A DNA stretch of 7,379 bases from the NCBI GenBank assembly GCA_021826835.1, contig JAKAYH010000105.1, positions 1 to 7,379 of the forward strand. Reading direction: 5' to 3'. This document shows, one piece after another, positions 5,921-7,379 of the stretch. Position numbers and translations under genes: made by a program. Source of the stretch: Thermoplasmata archaeon. Its GTDB lineage: Archaea > Thermoplasmatota > Thermoplasmata > Thermoplasmatales > Thermoplasmataceae. The stretch's first letter is position 1. Each line of letters opens with the position of its first letter. The notes under the pieces are model-generated. The model made no database searches. It saw only the letters and a program-made list of their open reading frames with translations, and was not told the DNA's origin.

Positions 5921-6260
5921 GTTAACGGATAAAGACGAATCCCAAATCTCTTCTAAAGACATTACAAAATTTCAACTTTTAGGATACATCTTTGGAGATT
6001 TCATGAAAGGGGGATTTGTTGTGACGTCTTTGTTTATTGATGTCGTACTTATACCTGAACCATACACGTATATACCAAGTTTTTACCTCACTAATTACAC
6101 GCTATCATACTATTTTGGTGGATTTCAGCTGCTCTCTATATTTGTTCTTATACTAATCGTATTTTCGGAAATGATCATTATTTATATTGAAATAAAGATA
6201 TACCAGAAAATCTGGGGTAAAAATGTTGTACCTTGGTATTATAGAAAACACGAATCCTGA
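5901..6260 (+). CDS. Small two-helix membrane protein of unknown function, last gene of the dpp operon
   Basis: I do not recognise this protein. From ATG 5901 it has 119 residues. A hydrophilic N-terminus (about 1-27) is followed by a first membrane helix near 28-53, a short Tyr/Pro-rich loop (EPYTYIPSFYLTNY, about 54-67), and a second long helix near 72-98. It ends in a basic, aromatic tail (WGKNVVPWYYRKHES). It overlaps dppF by 20 bases, so it is almost certainly cotranslated with the transporter and may be an accessory or assembly subunit. An earlier in-frame ATG at 5862 would add 13 basic residues. I prefer 5901 because GAAGAG (5888-5893) lies at a suitable distance, whereas nothing like a ribosome-binding site precedes 5862, but this is not certain. 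Base composition matches the operon. The stop (6258-6260) is only 21 bases from the end of a convergent decayed gene. Confidence 0.75.
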   Translation: MPRYQPKLTDKDESQISSKDITKFQLLGYIFGDFMKGGFVVTSLFIDVVLIPEPYTYIPSFYLTNYTLSYYFGGFQLLSIFVLILIVFSEMIIIYIEIKIYQKIWGKNVVPWYYRKHES

Positions 6261-6281
6261 ACTCCCGCCTTTGGACCACTA

Positions 6282-6652
6282 TTAAGTCATGGAGAAGGCA
6301 GTATTGTGGCTGTTTCCAGCTTCAGTGCTGTATTGATTCGATATTAAATTGACCTGTAGTTCCAGCAGTTCCTTTCCCTCCTGTCGGGAATCACTTCCCA
6401 CAGGACCACGATTGCGCCTTTTTCCCTCAGGTAAGAAACAACCTTTCAGCGTTCCTTCTTTCTTATCATGAACATGCCCTTGGAATAGCGTATGTTCCTG
6501 ACACCGTCCAGAAAGCCACTCTTCCTTGACCTGTATTTTCCCTAATGCGAGTAGCTCTCACACCCGTATAGATCACGATGAAACTTCGAGACATCCCCCT
6601 TGCTCCTGCCCTCATAGATCAAGGTGAACGATGTCAAGATTGCTGTTTTCAT
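6282..6652 (-). pseudogene. Decayed minus-strand gene for a small conserved-looking protein of unknown function
   Basis: The frame starts at ATG 6652-6650 and reads protein-like for about 90 codons despite two internal stops: TAG at codon 37 (6544-6542) and TGA at codon 69 (6448-6446). It includes MKTAILTSFTLIYEGRSKGD, HRDLYGCESYSH, GKYRSRKSGFLDGVRNIR, MFMIRKKER and KVVSYLREKGAIVVLWEVIP. In that frame it stops at 6346-6344. A one-step frame change near 6380-6385 instead opens a more natural continuation (QEGKELLELQVNL) to TAA 6284-6282. The LYG-x5-GKY-x-x-R-x-x-G-x-L-x-x-V/I pattern reminds me of small archaeal hypothetical proteins, but I cannot name the family. Two stops plus a frameshift mean it is dead. 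Base composition matches the transposon flanks, so it may be an accessory gene of a mobile element. It is convergent with the dpp operon and divergent from the transposase remnant at 6707. Confidence 0.65.
6380..6404. other. Near-perfect 10-bp stem inside the decayed minus-strand gene
   Basis: CCTGT (6380-6384), a bulged C and GGGAA (6386-6390) pair with TTCCC (6395-6399) and ACAGG (6400-6404) across a TCAC loop. It lies about 120 bases downstream of the dpp operon, so a role as an operon end structure is conceivable. No T-run follows on either strand, and the bases are explained by the codons for VLWEVIPDR on the minus strand. Confidence 0.3.
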
Positions 6653-6673
6653 AATAACCGAAGGTTTCTGTTG

Positions 6674-6684
6674 ATAAAATATAT
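6674..6684. promoter_or_regulatory. Shared TATA-like box between two divergent decayed genes
   Basis: ATAAAATATAT is centred at 6679, which is 28 bases from the plus-strand ATG at 6707 and 27 from the minus-strand ATG at 6652. Read on either strand it makes an AT-rich box at the distance expected for leaderless archaeal transcripts. The two divergent starts are 54 bases apart, so one box could serve both. Confidence 0.45.
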
Positions 6685-6706
6685 GACTGTGGTATACGCA
6701 AGTCAT

Positions 6707-6853
6707 ATGCCAAGATGGGGGAAACCGTACAAAGATAAGAGAAACTGGAAGGAATACAAGGAAGAACCTGTCATAAGGGGAAAGATGCTTTTTGATCTCG
6801 ATTTCGCGGATCAGTAAGACAATGAACTGAAGACATTGTCAAAATTTGGTTGA
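6707..6853 (+). pseudogene. N-terminal remnant of an IS5-like transposase, stopped by a nonsense codon
   Basis: From ATG 6707 the frame reads MPRWGKPYKDKRNWKEYKEE, then VIRGKMLFDLDFADQ, and meets TAA at 6815-6817. It then continues DNELKTLSKFG to a second stop at 6851-6853. The N-W-K-E-Y-x-E-x-x-V-x-R-G-x-x-x-x-D-L-D-F start followed by an aromatic-D-N/K-E-L motif is what I know from the N-terminus of archaeal IS5-like transposases, where a Trp usually precedes the DNEL. The TAA therefore probably replaced a Trp codon. After DNELK the resemblance ends, and the remaining 85% of a normal transposase, including the catalytic domain, is absent. The frame is also open upstream to 6578, but that part is antisense to the decayed minus-strand gene and is not coding. 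The IS5 assignment is from motif memory. Confidence 0.7.
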
Positions 6854-6893
6854 TTTATCCCTAATTTGCGCTGCTTGACCGAAATCATGAAAT

Positions 6894-7379
6894 ATGTCCT
6901 TCGCATTACATGACATGCGACTGAGGAAGGCGCCATACACTGAGTTCAGGAGAGTTTCAACATCTCTTGACGATTATGCCTCAGTGGATTCTTCTCCCGT
7001 CTTTCTGATCAATAATATACCAATGATGGACATGGAACTTAAGGAAAACGATCTAGTCTGTTTCATGAATCCAATGTGCCCACAGTGCCGCTCCAGGAAC
7101 GTGGTGAGGAATGGAACCTGTCTCAGAACCATGGAGAATGGCACAGTGTTCAGAGACACATCAGCAGGGACTGCAGATATTCATTTGTTGCATGTCCTCC
7201 AAATTACGGTTATGGAAAGCATTACCCCGATGATGTCAGGGAGAAGGGCGTCAAAACCAGGGTCAAGACATCCCTCAGGAAGGCAGCGGACTTCTTTCGA
7301 ATCATCGGTAACGCGATCATATCCCATGTAAACCATACAGAAATATGTTCCATCTCCCCCCTGAAGAAATGATGGAATC
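6894..7379 (+). pseudogene. Zinc-ribbon transposase pseudogene with several frameshifts, cut by the window edge
   Basis: The first frame runs from ATG 6894 (or ATG 6915, giving MRLRKAPYTEFRRV) through LINNIPMMDMELKENDLV and the first zinc-ribbon pair MCPQC, then RNVVRNGTCLRTMENGTV. At 7148-7151 the sense jumps to the +2 frame: QRHISRDCRYSF, PPNYGYGKHYPDDVREKGVK and LRKAADFFRIIGN. A third frame continues at 7335 with IQKYVPSPP, and a fourth after the six-C run at 7356-7361 with PEEMME to the edge. The second zinc-ribbon pair should be C-x-x-C but reads SRDC, so one ligand is lost. The architecture, a zinc ribbon followed by a basic helix-turn-helix segment, is that of an archaeal transposase family I associate with Thermoplasmatales. 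The catalytic part would lie right of the window. At least three frame changes plus the lost Cys make it non-functional. Confidence 0.8.

Noticed and set aside
6380..6404. Stem downstream of the operon as an intrinsic terminator
   Set aside because: No T-tract follows, and the bases are accounted for by the codons of the decayed minus-strand gene.
6578..6706. Upstream extension of the IS5-like transposase frame to an ATG at 6578
   Set aside because: This part is antisense to the decayed minus-strand gene and carries no transposase motif. The family N-terminus begins at ATG 6707, which has a TATA-like box at the right distance.
249..7379. Idea that the operon is cargo of a composite transposon with two direct copies of one element
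   Set aside because: The left remnant (IS4-like C-terminus) and the right remnants (IS5-like N-terminus, zinc-ribbon N-terminus) look like different families, and no matching terminal repeats or target duplications are visible.
1..7379. CRISPR array, tRNA, rRNA or riboswitch
   Set aside because: No regularly spaced repeats, cloverleaf-like sequence or conserved RNA motif was seen on either strand by eye.

Overview
The window looks archaeal, most likely from the order Thermoplasmatales or a close relative. The evidence is an AT-rich archaeal-style Dpp/Opp operon, short-leader promoters with AT-rich TATA-like boxes, and transposase fragments that resemble families I associate with Ferroplasma and Thermoplasma relatives. 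The lineage is inference from memory and could not be searched here.

Layout. (1) Positions 1-83 hold the last 26 codons of a plus-strand gene, probably a bat-type (HTH_10) helix-turn-helix regulator. (2) Positions 84-839 are mobile-element debris: a perfect 14-bp-arm hairpin at 228-259, the C-terminal end of a DDE transposase with an IS4-type Y-R-E signature at 249-530, then about 300 bases with no recognisable gene that end in the promoter of the next operon. (3) Positions 840-6260 hold a tight plus-strand operon: dppB, dppC, dppD, dppF and a small two-helix membrane protein. The genes are separated by 17, 5 and 1 bases, and the last overlaps dppF. (4) Positions 6261-7379 are a second graveyard. 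A decayed minus-strand gene (6282-6652) and a decayed plus-strand transposase N-terminus (6707-6853) diverge from one shared TATA-like box. A frameshifted zinc-ribbon transposase pseudogene (6894-7379) runs off the right edge.

The operon encodes a complete inner-membrane ABC importer for di- or oligopeptides: two permeases (DppB, DppC) and two ATPases (DppD, DppF). There is no substrate-binding protein gene (dppA/oppA) in the window, and the place where it often lies is occupied by transposase debris. Spot counts give about 38% G+C in a 60-base line of the operon and 47-48% in comparable lines of both flanks, so the operon and its flanks have different base composition.

The most unusual signals are in the ATPases. 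DppD (519 residues) and DppF (483 residues) are much longer than the usual 320-340. The extra length sits in charged, probably helical insertions placed differently in the two proteins, and in DppF also inside the C-terminal four-cysteine domain. The unassigned membrane protein translated with them is a candidate accessory subunit. I found no CRISPR array, tRNA or rRNA.
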